From: Vampirovibrio sp.
GTDB lineage: Bacteria; Cyanobacteriota; Vampirovibrionia; Vampirovibrionales; JAJTHC01
Reading direction: 5' to 3'
NCBI GenBank assembly: GCA_024998755.1
Contig: JACEUU010000003.1
Coordinates: forward strand, 310,001 to 374,000
Length of the DNA stretch: 64,000 bases
Below the pieces are notes generated by a model, which was not told the DNA's origin, did not search any database, and saw only the letters and a program-made list of their open reading frames with translations. Shown piece after piece: positions 21,882 through 31,848 of the stretch (within the stretch, counting starts at the first letter, position 1; the number at the start of each line of letters is the position of its first letter). The translations under genes were made by a program, and so were the position numbers.

Positions 21882-24461
21882 TTGTTAAGCCTTTCCCCCC
21901 TACAAGCTGGTTCGTTATTTGGTGTTTATTTCGTCATCGTAGCCATTATTTCCTATGTTTTAGGCAAAAAAATCCATACCCTACGAGATTTTTTCTTAGC
22001 TAACCAAAAACTGGGCGTACTACCGATTGCTTTTTCATTTGCTGCCGCTTGGTTCGGGGCATACGCCACCAAAGGAGCAATGGATGCATACTACACCCAA
22101 GGCTTAAGCGGGCTATGGTTTGTCGCCATACCCGGCATGGCTTCGCTTTATTTGGTGTCTCGGTTTTTATCGCAACGCATTGCCCAAACCCAAAGCTTGT
22201 CGATGCCTCAATCTGTGGAACAATCGTACGGCAAACTAGGGCGATGGTTCTTAAGCTGGACAATTTTGGTTGCCAGCACCACCACGTTAGCTTCTCAACT
22301 GGTAGCCACCAAAGGAGTTTTAGCGGCAGCTTTAGGGGTAGATGAAACCATCCCCATTATTGCCTTGCTAGGCGGAGTGGTTTTTTATTGCCTGTTTGGC
22401 GGATTTTTCGCTGTGGCGTTGACGGATATTTTGCAGTTTTTCGTCTTGCTTTTGGGGCTTTTAATTCTCGTCATTTTCTGCGGAGGCAACGCCCTGTTGC
22501 ACCCTGAAACCATCACCGCTTTTTGGGCAAAGCAATCAGCAGGCTACTGGCACTTCCTCCCCAACCCGTGGGAAACCTTAACACTGACACTAATTTTCAC
22601 GCTAGCTTGGGGCATCGCTCCTGAAATGTGGCAACGAATGATAGCGTCTCAAAATGCGGAAAAAGCCAAGAAAGCCTCTGTTTTAGCCACGACGTTTCTA
22701 TTAGGATTAAACGGATTCGTCGTAATTATTGGCTTGTTGGCAGGCGGGGTGTTAGGCGTAAACCACTGGGGAACAACGCCAGAAGTGTTGGTACGCCTAG
22801 CGGAAGCCTTGCCTTCGCCCATTCTTAGCTGGACGGTGATTATTGGCTTTTTAGCCGCCGTTACTTCCACCATGGATTCCGTCCTCAATGTGGGAAGCCT
22901 CACCTTTACGCATGATTTATATGCCAGATTTTTTCGCCCCAATGCTAAAATGCCTGAACTGCTTTGGGTTTCAAGGTTTGCCACGCTCATTGTCCCCATC
23001 CCCGCCTTGTGGATTGCTCTAACCCGTAGCGATTTAATCGGCGTACTTTGGCTTTCGGCCGATGTTTACGCCTGTACGATGTTAGTGCCGATTATCGGGT
23101 TGCTGTTTGCGAAAACCCCGAACAGATTAGGCGGTCAACTAGCGATGGCACTAGGCGGGAGCATTGCTTTAGGCACGATTTTGAACCAATACCACGCCGT
23201 TAATTGGTCTTGGTGGACACCGAGTCCTTACGCTACATTGGTAGGCATCGGGGCGAGTGCCTTTGGCTATTTACTGGGTGGCTGGATTCACGCCCTCAAC
23301 ACCCCTAAATTTCAGCAGGATTTAGTAAACTTTCACTATAATCAACCCTGCAAAAACGCCGTTTGGTATAGCCTCTTCTTAACGCCTCTTTCTTGGGGTT
23401 ACAGGCTGATTGTCGGCATTCGTAACGCCCTCTATCAAGCAAAAATACTACCTATTACCCACTGTAGCGTGCCTGTTATCAGCATTGGCAACATCACCAC
23501 GGGCGGAACGGGAAAAACGCCGATGACGCTGGCAATTGCCCAACAACTGATTGCCGAAAGGCAAAAAGTGGTCATTTTATCCCGAGGGTACGGGGCAAAA
23601 ACCCCTCAAACTTACGCCCGAGCAATTTCTCCAGATTTTGGCGATGAAGCATTTTTCCTGCAACAGGCGTTGCCTGAAGCCGTGGTGATTGTCGGCAAAA
23701 ATCGGGCAAAAAACGCCCTCAAAGCGATTGCGGATTATGCCCCCACCGTTATTTTGTTGGATGATGGCTTTCAGTACCAAGCCCTCCACAGGGATGTGAA
23801 CCTTGTGTTGGTAGATGCTACCCGCTTGGTGGGCAATGGGAAGCTACTACCATTGGGTGCGTTGAGAGAACCGCTTTCAGCACTCCCGAAAAGAGCGACG
23901 CACGTTTGTTTCACTCGATTTGAAGCCACGCAATCGATTGATGAATTGATTACCGCTTTAAAGTTGCCTAGCACGTTGCCTGTTAGCACGGCGGGTTTGC
24001 AAGCGGTTGGTTGGAAGCCGTTAATTAACGATGCTACCACCCAGCCGTTGGAGCTATTGGCGTTGAGTGGGAAATCCGCCTTGGTGGTTTCGGGTATTGC
24101 AAACCCTGCTCAATTTGAAATGATGGTAGAAGATTTAGGTGTGAAGGTACTTCACCACTGGCAACAGGCAGACCATACGGTGCTTTCAGCCCATGAAATA
24201 GCTCAACTGTTATTAACGTGGGAACGCTTGGGACAACCCCTGCTAATTACCACGGAAAAAGATGCCCCTAAGTGGCGTGAAGCCTTAGAACAAGCGGAAC
24301 GTGAAGCGACAGACGAGGCTTTAAAGCAGGCTATTCAGCACCTCCTCAGCCAATTTTGGGTGCTACAAGTTGCCTTCACCGTGCCTGATTCATTTTGGTA
24401 TATTACTTCTTCAACCATAGAAAACGGACGGATGCAATCCGCCCCTACAAAGGCTAACTGA
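21882..24461 (+). CDS. lpxK: Fusion: sodium:solute symporter (N-terminal) + tetraacyldisaccharide 4'-kinase LpxK (C-terminal)
   Basis: SSS-like N-terminus (LRDFFLANQKLGVLPIAFSFAAAWFGAYATKGAMDAYYTQGLSGLW) for about 480 aa, then LpxK motifs VPVISIGNITTGGTGKTPMTLAIAQQL, VVILSRGYGAKTP, LLDDGFQYQALHRDVNLVLVDA in the same frame with no stop. Confidence 0.85.
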   Translation: MLSLSPLQAGSLFGVYFVIVAIISYVLGKKIHTLRDFFLANQKLGVLPIAFSFAAAWFGAYATKGAMDAYYTQGLSGLWFVAIPGMASLYLVSRFLSQRIAQTQSLSMPQSVEQSYGKLGRWFLSWTILVASTTTLASQLVATKGVLAAALGVDETIPIIALLGGVVFYCLFGGFFAVALTDILQFFVLLLGLLILVIFCGGNALLHPETITAFWAKQSAGYWHFLPNPWETLTLTLIFTLAWGIAPEMWQRMIASQNAEKAKKASVLATTFLLGLNGFVVIIGLLAGGVLGVNHWGTTPEVLVRLAEALPSPILSWTVIIGFLAAVTSTMDSVLNVGSLTFTHDLYARFFRPNAKMPELLWVSRFATLIVPIPALWIALTRSDLIGVLWLSADVYACTMLVPIIGLLFAKTPNRLGGQLAMALGGSIALGTILNQYHAVNWSWWTPSPYATLVGIGASAFGYLLGGWIHALNTPKFQQDLVNFHYNQPCKNAVWYSLFLTPLSWGYRLIVGIRNALYQAKILPITHCSVPVISIGNITTGGTGKTPMTLAIAQQLIAERQKVVILSRGYGAKTPQTYARAISPDFGDEAFFLQQALPEAVVIVGKNRAKNALKAIADYAPTVILLDDGFQYQALHRDVNLVLVDATRLVGNGKLLPLGALREPLSALPKRATHVCFTRFEATQSIDELITALKLPSTLPVSTAGLQAVGWKPLINDATTQPLELLALSGKSALVVSGIANPAQFEMMVEDLGVKVLHHWQQADHTVLSAHEIAQLLLTWERLGQPLLITTEKDAPKWREALEQAEREATDEALKQAIQHLLSQFWVLQVAFTVPDSFWYITSSTIENGRMQSAPTKAN

Positions 24462-25582
24462 TGTTAACGTCTTTACCCCCCCCCCAACGTATTGTGGTGC
24501 TTCGCTACCGATTCATTGGCGATACCGTGCTGATGCTACCCTTCTTGGAAGCACTCCGAAAGCAATACCCACAGGCGGTTATTGACGTGGTCGTCTCCCC
24601 AAACTCCGGCGAAATTCTCACCCATTGCCCGTGGATAAATAGCCTCATCTTCTACTGCAAAAAATCCGAAAACGCCCCTGAAAAATCGACTAAAAATACC
24701 GTTTACATTAAAGGCTTTCAAGCTCTGGTCAAACACCTGAAAATCCAACACTACGATTGGGCATTTGTGCTGAAACGCTCGCTTTCTTCCGCCGTCATTC
24801 CCTTCTTAGCAGGTATTCCCGTTCGCATAGGCTTTAACACGGAATATCGGTCGGTGTTGCTAACCCACCCCCTACCCTATCCTGAACGAGGGCATGAAGT
24901 TGAGGCTTTTTTATCGGTACTCTCAGGGGTGGGCATTCCCACACCCCAAACGCCCAAGCTTTCCGCATGGATTGACGATTTAACCGACTGCACGGTTACC
25001 AACCGATTCGCTCCCTATGCCGAAGGGGCTATTCATATTGGGTTGCACGCCGTGGCTTCTAACCCTGCAAAATCATGGGTAACCCATCGATGGCAGAAAT
25101 TATTAGGGTTACTGATTGAACGATTTGAGGCTCAAGGGGTTGCCCCTGAAACGGTATTTTTTCATGCCTTTGGTACAAAATCGGATGGGTCGGCTTATGT
25201 GCCAATGCTGGAAAGCTTACCTCCTCATTGGCAACGGCAATGGGTGGATTGGTGTGGACAAACCGATTTATTGGAAACACAGGCGTTATTAAAGCGGATG
25301 ATCCTTTTGGTGGGTGTGGATTCTGGGTTGTTGCATTTGGCTACGGCTATAGGCACACCAATAGTGGGGCTTTATGGGGCTTTATCTGTAGAACGCTGGG
25401 GTGTTTGGAAACACACCCACGCTACGCATGAACTTGTAGACCATCAGTTATTGTATTTGGGGTTGGGGTGTCAGCCTTGTGAATTAAAAAAGCCTTGCCA
25501 TAACAGCTTCCAGTGCCTTGGTTCATTATCGGAACACTTAGTTTTAGCGGCTATCCAACGCATTGTATGTGTAAATGCTTGA
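24461..25582 (+). CDS. Glycosyltransferase family 9 (LPS heptosyltransferase-like)
   Basis: RIVVLRYRFIGDTVLMLPFLEALRKQYPQAVIDVVVSPNSGE; LVGVDSGLLHLATAIGTPIVGLYGA. Confidence 0.88.
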   Translation: MLTSLPPPQRIVVLRYRFIGDTVLMLPFLEALRKQYPQAVIDVVVSPNSGEILTHCPWINSLIFYCKKSENAPEKSTKNTVYIKGFQALVKHLKIQHYDWAFVLKRSLSSAVIPFLAGIPVRIGFNTEYRSVLLTHPLPYPERGHEVEAFLSVLSGVGIPTPQTPKLSAWIDDLTDCTVTNRFAPYAEGAIHIGLHAVASNPAKSWVTHRWQKLLGLLIERFEAQGVAPETVFFHAFGTKSDGSAYVPMLESLPPHWQRQWVDWCGQTDLLETQALLKRMILLVGVDSGLLHLATAIGTPIVGLYGALSVERWGVWKHTHATHELVDHQLLYLGLGCQPCELKKPCHNSFQCLGSLSEHLVLAAIQRIVCVNA

Positions 25583-25633
25583 TGAAGGCTTAGAAAATAG
25601 TGATAAGTTAATAGTGGTGTTACGTTTTTATTG

Positions 25634-25818
25634 ATATAGTATTTTAAATCATTTATGGTTTTTTATTCGTAGGGGTGCGATTAACTAGCCCTAGCGGTCT
25701 ATGCAGGGCAACGCATCCGTTTGAGGATTGAGGTGCGGACTGATGCAACGCATAGACCGCTAGGGCTAGTTAATCACGCCCCTACAAAAACACGCCATTT
25801 AATCTTTTAATTGGTATA
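25634..25818. repeat. Composite palindromic element E1
   Basis: 36-nt arms GTAGGGGTGCGATTAACTAGCCCTAGCGGTCTATGC (25669-25704) and its near-perfect reverse complement (25750-25785), framed by GCCATTTAATCTTTTAATTGGTAT on the right. Confidence 0.8.
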
Positions 25819-25852
25819 AGTCTGTTGGTGTTTGAAAATAGAAAGAGTCGCT

Positions 25853-26036
25853 AACCCTTCAGTTCCACAATCGTCTTGCCATCGCCAGCCAAGTGGGCTT
25901 GTTCAGGGTAAGCCGTGCGTACAAACGACGATGTGCCTTCAAGTATTCCCGAACCACCTTCTTCAGCACCCCCGTAACCTGCCCGTGGATTATACCCACC
26001 GTATCAAACCCCATCTTGTGGGCATTATCTAAAAAA
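25853..26036 (-). pseudogene. Partial copy of mutS2 3' end (Smr domain)
   Basis: About 185 nt closely matching 26950-27135 on the same strand, with small frame-disrupting indels. Confidence 0.85.
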
Positions 26037-26073
26037 ATACCTGCTAAAAATAAACAGAAATTTAAATTCCCTA

Positions 26074-26832
26074 TTACCGAAAACGTTTAGTAAATTCTAT
26101 AATCAATCCTAAATTTTGACCACCTTGTAAGCCATTATCCCCACCGTTGGGAATTTTAACACCCACAAACAAAATATCTCGTTTACTTAATTGTATTTGA
26201 ATAGCAGGAATTAATGCACCTAAAGCGTGTTGCCCACTATACCAATCAACAACAAAACCAACCCGCTTGGTTATAGGCTGTTCAATAGCCCCCATAAAAG
26301 CAACGGTATCCCTACCAAACAATTGCCTAGTACCCGCACTAACACCAGCCGTAAACCTTGTTTGCGTTTTAGGTAACCTTGCACTAACACTGCCAAAAGT
26401 CCAGCTGCCCAAGCCGTCTCCGTGTAATGAAGCTGGGATTACTTGTCCTCCTATTACTCTAATATCATGCTTAGGAAACTGTTTACTTAATAATGGATGC
26501 CATGTTTTAAAACCTACACCAATACTGCCATTGTTGGTTGTAGGTAAGGCTAAAGAATTTAAACTAACAGCCACTTCTGTATGGTCTGTAACCCCATAAG
26601 TTGCAAACGAAAACGAGTTATAACTATCATTACGCTTCCAAGGGCTCAACTGACTTTCATGTGTTAGTTCAATGCTACCTTCATGCGTTGTATCTGCACT
26701 TGGAATGCCAACTACCAAGGAAACAGCTTGTGCGGAAGGTTCGATAACGATTAATCCAAGGCAACACAACCAAAAAATGACACGTTTGCGTACGCTATTT
26801 AATGAACCATAAACCTTAATCATTGTCCTCAT
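26074..26832 (-). CDS. Hypothetical exported protein, possibly outer-membrane beta-barrel
   Basis: N-terminal signal-like VIFWLCCLGLIVIEPSAQA and alternating hydrophobic strands. Confidence 0.5.
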   Translation of the reverse strand: MRTMIKVYGSLNSVRKRVIFWLCCLGLIVIEPSAQAVSLVVGIPSADTTHEGSIELTHESQLSPWKRNDSYNSFSFATYGVTDHTEVAVSLNSLALPTTNNGSIGVGFKTWHPLLSKQFPKHDIRVIGGQVIPASLHGDGLGSWTFGSVSARLPKTQTRFTAGVSAGTRQLFGRDTVAFMGAIEQPITKRVGFVVDWYSGQHALGALIPAIQIQLSKRDILFVGVKIPNGGDNGLQGGQNLGLIIEFTKRFR

Positions 26833-26946
26833 TACCCTTTTACATTAGGCTGGAGTAAACTTCTTTTAAAGTCTATAATACTTTCAAGTAATACCGTTTC
26901 CTAGGAAAATAAAGATTAACTTTTGTTTATAAAAAAGTTAAGTTTC

Positions 26947-29607
26947 CTAACCCTTTAGTTCCACGATTGTCTTCCCATCGCCCCCCAAATGGGCTTGTTC
27001 AGGGTAAGCCGTGCGTACAAACGGCGATGCTTTCAAGTATTCTCGCACCACTTTTTTGAGTACCCCCGTACCCTGCCCATGAATAATACCCACCGTATCA
27101 AACCCCATACGATGAGCATTATCTAAAAACGCTTCAATCGCCTCTTTCGCTTCTTCCACCCGCATACCCCGCACATCACAATCAGTCTGATACCGCCCCG
27201 AAGGCAATAAATGAGCCGAAGCCTTATTGTGCATAGCCGTTTCAGCAATGCGTTTAATAATGGTTTTATGTTCCGCCTTCTTCAACGCCTGCACCGCACT
27301 TTGGGTTAAAGAAGCTTCAGGCGTGCATTCACTGGGTTTCGCAGTTAGTTTTAAATGCCCTACTTTGAGCGTGAATTTTTTACCATCAGCAGAAATGGCT
27401 TCAATGGTGGCTTTTCCTTCGATTTTCGTGCATTTTACTAGCATACCCACTTCAAAAACAGGTTTCGCTTCTTGATGCAAGGCTTCCGCTGCGGTTTCAA
27501 TTTCATCCGTCAGTGGGGCTAGAATACCCCCAATCGTTTCGGCTGCTTGGCTGGCTAGATGTTTGAGTTGAGTCGGCAAATACCGAGCCTGTTCAGGCTG
27601 TTGCTCCGCTTTTTGGAGCTGTTTTTTCAAGCGTTTGGCTTGGTCTTCCAACCCTCGAATTCTCGCCTTAAACTGTAGATGGTAATTTTCCACCAACTGC
27701 TTTTTCCGTTCCCGAAATGCCTGCTGTTCCTGCTTGGTTTCAATCAGCCGTTTTTCCAATTCTTGTTGGATGGTTTTCACCGCCTCGTGGGCTTCTGTGG
27801 CTTGAACGGTACGGGTTTCAAGTTCCGTCAGCAAGCTAGAAGAATCTCGAGCGACTGATTCCAACAACCCCCGAGCCTCATTGACAATCGACGAGTTTAA
27901 GCCTAAACGTTCCGCAATGTTGAGGGCATTACTCGCCCCTGGTACACCCATGATTAGCCGATAGGTGGACTGTAAGTTGTCTAAATCAAACGCCACGCTA
28001 GCATTTACATAGCCCGCTTGGGCATGAGCTTCGTTTTTAAGAACCCCAAGGTGCGTAGTAACCACCGTAAACGCCCCTTGCTCATGGAGGGTTTTCAAAA
28101 TAGCCCGAGCCAACGCTGCCCCTTCCAAGGGGTCTGTACCAGCGGTTATTTCATCAATGAGTAGCAGGCTGTTTTGTAAGATTTCAGACCCCGCATCTAC
28201 AAAGCGGGCTAGGCGTTTCATTTGCCCTGAAAACGTGGAAAGATTTTGAGAAAGGCTTTGTCCATCGCCAATATCTGCCAAAACTGGTGCGATGACGTGG
28301 CACTGCGATTGTTCCGCCACGCAAGGGTGCAACCCCGCTTGCACCATTAAAATACTGAGTCCTAAAGCTTTGAGTAAGACGGTTTTACCCCCTGTGTTAG
28401 GTCCTGTAATAATAAGCGTTTGGGTAACGCTTTTTTCCAGTTGAAGCGGGTTAGCAATGACGTTTTTACTGCCTAATTGCTGAACCAACAACGGGTGTTT
28501 GCAGGCTTTGAAATCTACCATTTGCTGACGGGGGATGGCGGTATGCTCATCCATTAACACATGAACGGGGTTGCCTTCTAGCTGTTTGGAAAGTAGGGCG
28601 GTGGCAAAGGTTCTATCACACCAAGCACCTGTTTCTACAAAGGTAATAAGGGTAGGTGCTTCAGGTTCAAGGGCTATAGACAAAGTGCGAAGAATTTGGG
28701 CAATTTCTGCTTCAATTTCGTATTGTGTGCTTTGGATTTTGTTCGATAGTTCCACAATCGGTTTCGGTTCAATAAATAGGGTGCTTCCAGATGAGGAAAC
28801 ATCCTGCACAATACCGGGAACGCTGGTTTTGTAGAAGACGTTTACAGGCAATACATATCGCCCGTTGCGTTGGGTGAAGGTGGGTTCTTGCAGGGCTTTG
28901 AGAATAGTCGGGGTTTTGAGGAGTCGTTGGAGGGTGGTTTGTAGCGTAGCTTCTTGGTTTTTGAGCTTTTTGGTGAGTTCTGCCAAGGTAGGGCTGGCTT
29001 GTTCCCGAATCGTACCTTCTGGCGTTACTACGTTGATCAGGATCTGTAGTGGTAGGATGCAATCTTCTGTTTCAGTCAGCCATTCAAAGGGCGGGGAAGC
29101 CCCAAAGGGTTGTGGACGAAGGGTAAATTGAACATCTTCCAAGGTGGGTTTGAGGTATTTTAAGGCGTGTTGATGCAGGTGGCGAAAGGCTTGTAGCCCT
29201 ATTAGAAGGAGGGTGGCATCCGCTAATGAGAGGTGTCCCCCTTTGGCGAGGCGTTGCAGAATGGGGAGGATGGATTGTTTATGTAAAGTGGAACAGATAA
29301 CCGCCCCAAACCGTTGGATGAGGCTTTTGAAGACTTCTGCTTCAAATTGAGCGGTTTGCATGGCGAAAGGCGTGGTTAGAAAGGGCGTGGCTTCAATGCT
29401 GGCTTGCCCTTCGGGGGAAAGGGCGTGCTTGTGCCAAAAACGATGCAACTCATGCCATTCAAGCAGGTGGAGCGTCGCTAAGGCATCGGCTTGCAAAGGA
29501 GCTGGAAGGCCATTATATCCGTAAGCGTGGGCAGATGTTGAGGGGAGGAGGATATGAGAATTCATTACTCTATTATGCGTAAAACAAGGCTGTGAGGGAA
29601 GGATCAT
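26947..29607 (-). CDS. mutS2: Endonuclease MutS2
   Basis: TLIITGPNTGGKTVLLKALGL, LLIDEITAGTDPLEGAALARAIL, C-terminal Smr domain DVRGMRVEEAKEAIEAFLDNAHRMGFDTVGIIHGQGTGVLKKVV. Confidence 0.93.
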   Translation of the reverse strand: MILPSQPCFTHNRVMNSHILLPSTSAHAYGYNGLPAPLQADALATLHLLEWHELHRFWHKHALSPEGQASIEATPFLTTPFAMQTAQFEAEVFKSLIQRFGAVICSTLHKQSILPILQRLAKGGHLSLADATLLLIGLQAFRHLHQHALKYLKPTLEDVQFTLRPQPFGASPPFEWLTETEDCILPLQILINVVTPEGTIREQASPTLAELTKKLKNQEATLQTTLQRLLKTPTILKALQEPTFTQRNGRYVLPVNVFYKTSVPGIVQDVSSSGSTLFIEPKPIVELSNKIQSTQYEIEAEIAQILRTLSIALEPEAPTLITFVETGAWCDRTFATALLSKQLEGNPVHVLMDEHTAIPRQQMVDFKACKHPLLVQQLGSKNVIANPLQLEKSVTQTLIITGPNTGGKTVLLKALGLSILMVQAGLHPCVAEQSQCHVIAPVLADIGDGQSLSQNLSTFSGQMKRLARFVDAGSEILQNSLLLIDEITAGTDPLEGAALARAILKTLHEQGAFTVVTTHLGVLKNEAHAQAGYVNASVAFDLDNLQSTYRLIMGVPGASNALNIAERLGLNSSIVNEARGLLESVARDSSSLLTELETRTVQATEAHEAVKTIQQELEKRLIETKQEQQAFRERKKQLVENYHLQFKARIRGLEDQAKRLKKQLQKAEQQPEQARYLPTQLKHLASQAAETIGGILAPLTDEIETAAEALHQEAKPVFEVGMLVKCTKIEGKATIEAISADGKKFTLKVGHLKLTAKPSECTPEASLTQSAVQALKKAEHKTIIKRIAETAMHNKASAHLLPSGRYQTDCDVRGMRVEEAKEAIEAFLDNAHRMGFDTVGIIHGQGTGVLKKVVREYLKASPFVRTAYPEQAHLGGDGKTIVELKG

Positions 29608-29698
29608 TAGGGTTTGAGAAGAGGTGTTGAAAAATTTTCATGGGTACTATCTACACCAATAGACGTTTATCGCCCCTCTGTTATGATTTTAGTATAAT

Positions 29699-29792
29699 AG
29701 ACCTCTTGCATGACGCTAATATTGGGGGCATCCGTACGGCAATTAAGATTCCTAGAATCTATACGCACCTGTCGAGTCATATAAAGAGGTCT
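29699..29792. repeat. Hairpin-array MITE-like element, copy B (short form)
   Basis: AGACCTCTTGCATGAC / GTCATATAAAGAGGTCT ends; shares GGGGCATCCG and GATTCCTAGAATC with copies A and C. Confidence 0.7.
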
Positions 29793-30019
29793 AATGATGT
29801 AACTTCTAATAGCGTAAGTTATTGCAAGAATGGGGCGAAGTTGATCGACATTAAATTCCCTCTTATTGTCTTTTCTAACTAACCAAAGAACAGATAAGGA
29901 CGAACTGTTACAGTAGTCTTTATTTTAGTGTGTTTTTATAAAAGTGTTTAGACGCTCTAACGCCCTGTTATAGTTGGTTTTTGATTGGTAGCTAGGGGTA
30001 AAATACTATAAAAAGAGGT

Positions 30020-30117
30020 GCGGGAATACTTGAAGGCATCGTCGTTTGTACGCACGGCTTACCCTGAACACGCCCACTTGGGCGGCGATGGCAAAACCAT
30101 TGTGGAACTGAAGTAGC
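30020..30117 (+). pseudogene. Partial copy of mutS2 3' end, inverted relative to mutS2
   Basis: GTGCGGGAATACTTGAAGGCATCGTCGTTTGTACGCACGGCTTACCCTGAACACGCCCACTTGGGCGGCGATGGCAAAACCATTGTGGAACTGAAGTAG encodes VREYLKASSFVRTAYPEHAHLGGDGKTIVELK*. Confidence 0.88.
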
Positions 30118-30124
30118 AAAGGTT

Positions 30125-30889
30125 CTAACTGCTATCTTTACCTACCAATACACTTAAATTTACAAAAGCAGGGACAAGGTGTTTAGGCATTTCAGGATTT
30201 ATTACACAATAAGTAATTTCTAGGGTTGTAAAAAAAGCTACGGGAGAAAAGGTTGCCATTAATATTCGGTTATTATTAACTACATCCACCAACTTATCAT
30301 CTTGTACTCTCATATTATTACTTTGCCATTGCCATGTTTGTCCTTCGGGTATGGCACTACCTGTTAAGGTACAAACCATTTGTTTTTTAAACTCTTCGCT
30401 GAACGTAGGTTTAGGGAAATGAACTTTTAAAAAAGATTTTTGGTCTTTGCTGAATACAATATTGAGTTGGCGTGTTAAAGAAAAGCCTGCTTCTTCTAAA
30501 TAAACTCTATTTGCCTGAAAAGGTAACCATTTAGTATATTCTTCTGCTATAAAAGATTTTTCACAGCCTTGAGTGTGGAATTGCGAGGTACCTAGAAATT
30601 CAAAGGTAATTTTAAATAAAGGTAATGGGTTGATTTTTTGTTTGGTAGGGTAATTGAAAATACCGAACTTTACACCAAATAGCCCTTTGTCTCTAACAAT
30701 AACCAACAAATTATAGTCTTGATTGAGTAATGCTTGCAGTTCTGGATTATTGTGGAGAATTTCTGAGTACGTCCGTTTAAGCGTGCTATCAGTGACTTTG
30801 TACCCTAGCCAAACTAAAAAAAAGAAAAACCCTATGCTTAATATTAAGAACAAAATTAAAATATAAGGTAATTGTTGTTCGATGGTCAT
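30125..30889 (-). CDS. Hypothetical membrane-anchored protein, paralog 1 of 3
   Basis: N-terminal TM; shares TYSEILHNNPELQALLNQDYNLLVIVRDKGLFGVKFGIFNYP...LPLFKITFEF and NPEMPKHLVPAFVNLS with the two following genes. Confidence 0.7.
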   Translation of the reverse strand: MTIEQQLPYILILFLILSIGFFFFLVWLGYKVTDSTLKRTYSEILHNNPELQALLNQDYNLLVIVRDKGLFGVKFGIFNYPTKQKINPLPLFKITFEFLGTSQFHTQGCEKSFIAEEYTKWLPFQANRVYLEEAGFSLTRQLNIVFSKDQKSFLKVHFPKPTFSEEFKKQMVCTLTGSAIPEGQTWQWQSNNMRVQDDKLVDVVNNNRILMATFSPVAFFTTLEITYCVINPEMPKHLVPAFVNLSVLVGKDSS

Positions 30890-31029
30890 CTTTTCAACAC
30901 TCCTGTATAAAACCATTGAACCCTGTTCAAAACACTAACAATACTGTCGACATCCAAACCGCCAGTGTACACAAAAACAGTCTACATCAGCTATCTACAG
31001 TAGTTTTCAAACCAATGATAACCCCTACC

Positions 31030-31062
31030 TAGCGATTGTAAAACCATTGTGGAACTAAAAAG
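31030..31062 (+). pseudogene. Short relic resembling mutS2 3' end
   Basis: GCGATTGTAAAACCATTGTGGAACTAAAAAGCTAA resembles GGCGATGGCAAAACCATTGTGGAACTGAAG. Confidence 0.55.
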
Positions 31063-31821
31063 CTAACTACTACTGCTACGGCTTCTTAATAACGATAAAT
31101 GCACAAACGGGGCTACCAATGCCTTAGGCATTTCAGGATGCACCACCATATAATTCACTTCTGAAACACCCCCGCCAGAAGGCAACGTGGCAATTAAAAC
31201 ACGGTTATGGATGGTATCAATCAATTGGTCGTCTTCTACTGCCCAATTATTGCTTTGCCATTGCCACGTTTGCCCTTCGGGAATGAGGTTACTTTCTATT
31301 TCACAAAACGTTTTTGTTTTGAGGGCGTTTTTCAGAATAGGCTTAGGGAAAGTGGCTAACAGGAAGGTTTCATGCCCTTTATTGAAATGGATTTTCAGCC
31401 TTGTGTAAAGACCGTCATTCGCTAATTCTCTAACGCCTTTCATGGGCAACTGTTCAACGAACGTTGAACCGCCAGTGGCACACCCCGTGGTGTGAATCAA
31501 CGATGGCGTGGCGAATTCAAAATCAATTTTAAAAAGGGGTAGACCATTAACCGCTTGCCGATTGGGGTAATCAAACACATCAAACTTCGCCCCAAACCAT
31601 CCTTTTTGCCGAACAATGGCTAATAGCGTGTACCCTTGGTTTAAATAGGGTTGTAACTTGGGCGTTTTAGCCAACACGTCGGAATAGGTGCGTTTCGCCA
31701 CCTTTTCGGTAATGGCTTGTTGCACTAATACGAATGCAAAGGGCAGCATAATAACACCCAAAACAAACCCAATGGCTATAACACTGGCAATGGCATCTGG
31801 CACACCTTCAATAAACGTCAT
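31063..31821 (-). CDS. Hypothetical membrane-anchored protein, paralog 2 of 3
   Basis: TYSDVLAKTPKLQPYLNQGYTLLAIVRQKGWFGAKFDVFDYP...HPEMPKALVAPFVHLS. Confidence 0.7.
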   Translation of the reverse strand: MTFIEGVPDAIASVIAIGFVLGVIMLPFAFVLVQQAITEKVAKRTYSDVLAKTPKLQPYLNQGYTLLAIVRQKGWFGAKFDVFDYPNRQAVNGLPLFKIDFEFATPSLIHTTGCATGGSTFVEQLPMKGVRELANDGLYTRLKIHFNKGHETFLLATFPKPILKNALKTKTFCEIESNLIPEGQTWQWQSNNWAVEDDQLIDTIHNRVLIATLPSGGGVSEVNYMVVHPEMPKALVAPFVHLSLLRSRSSSS

Positions 31822-31848
31822 TTTAAGGTATTACTCCTATTGTTTCAG

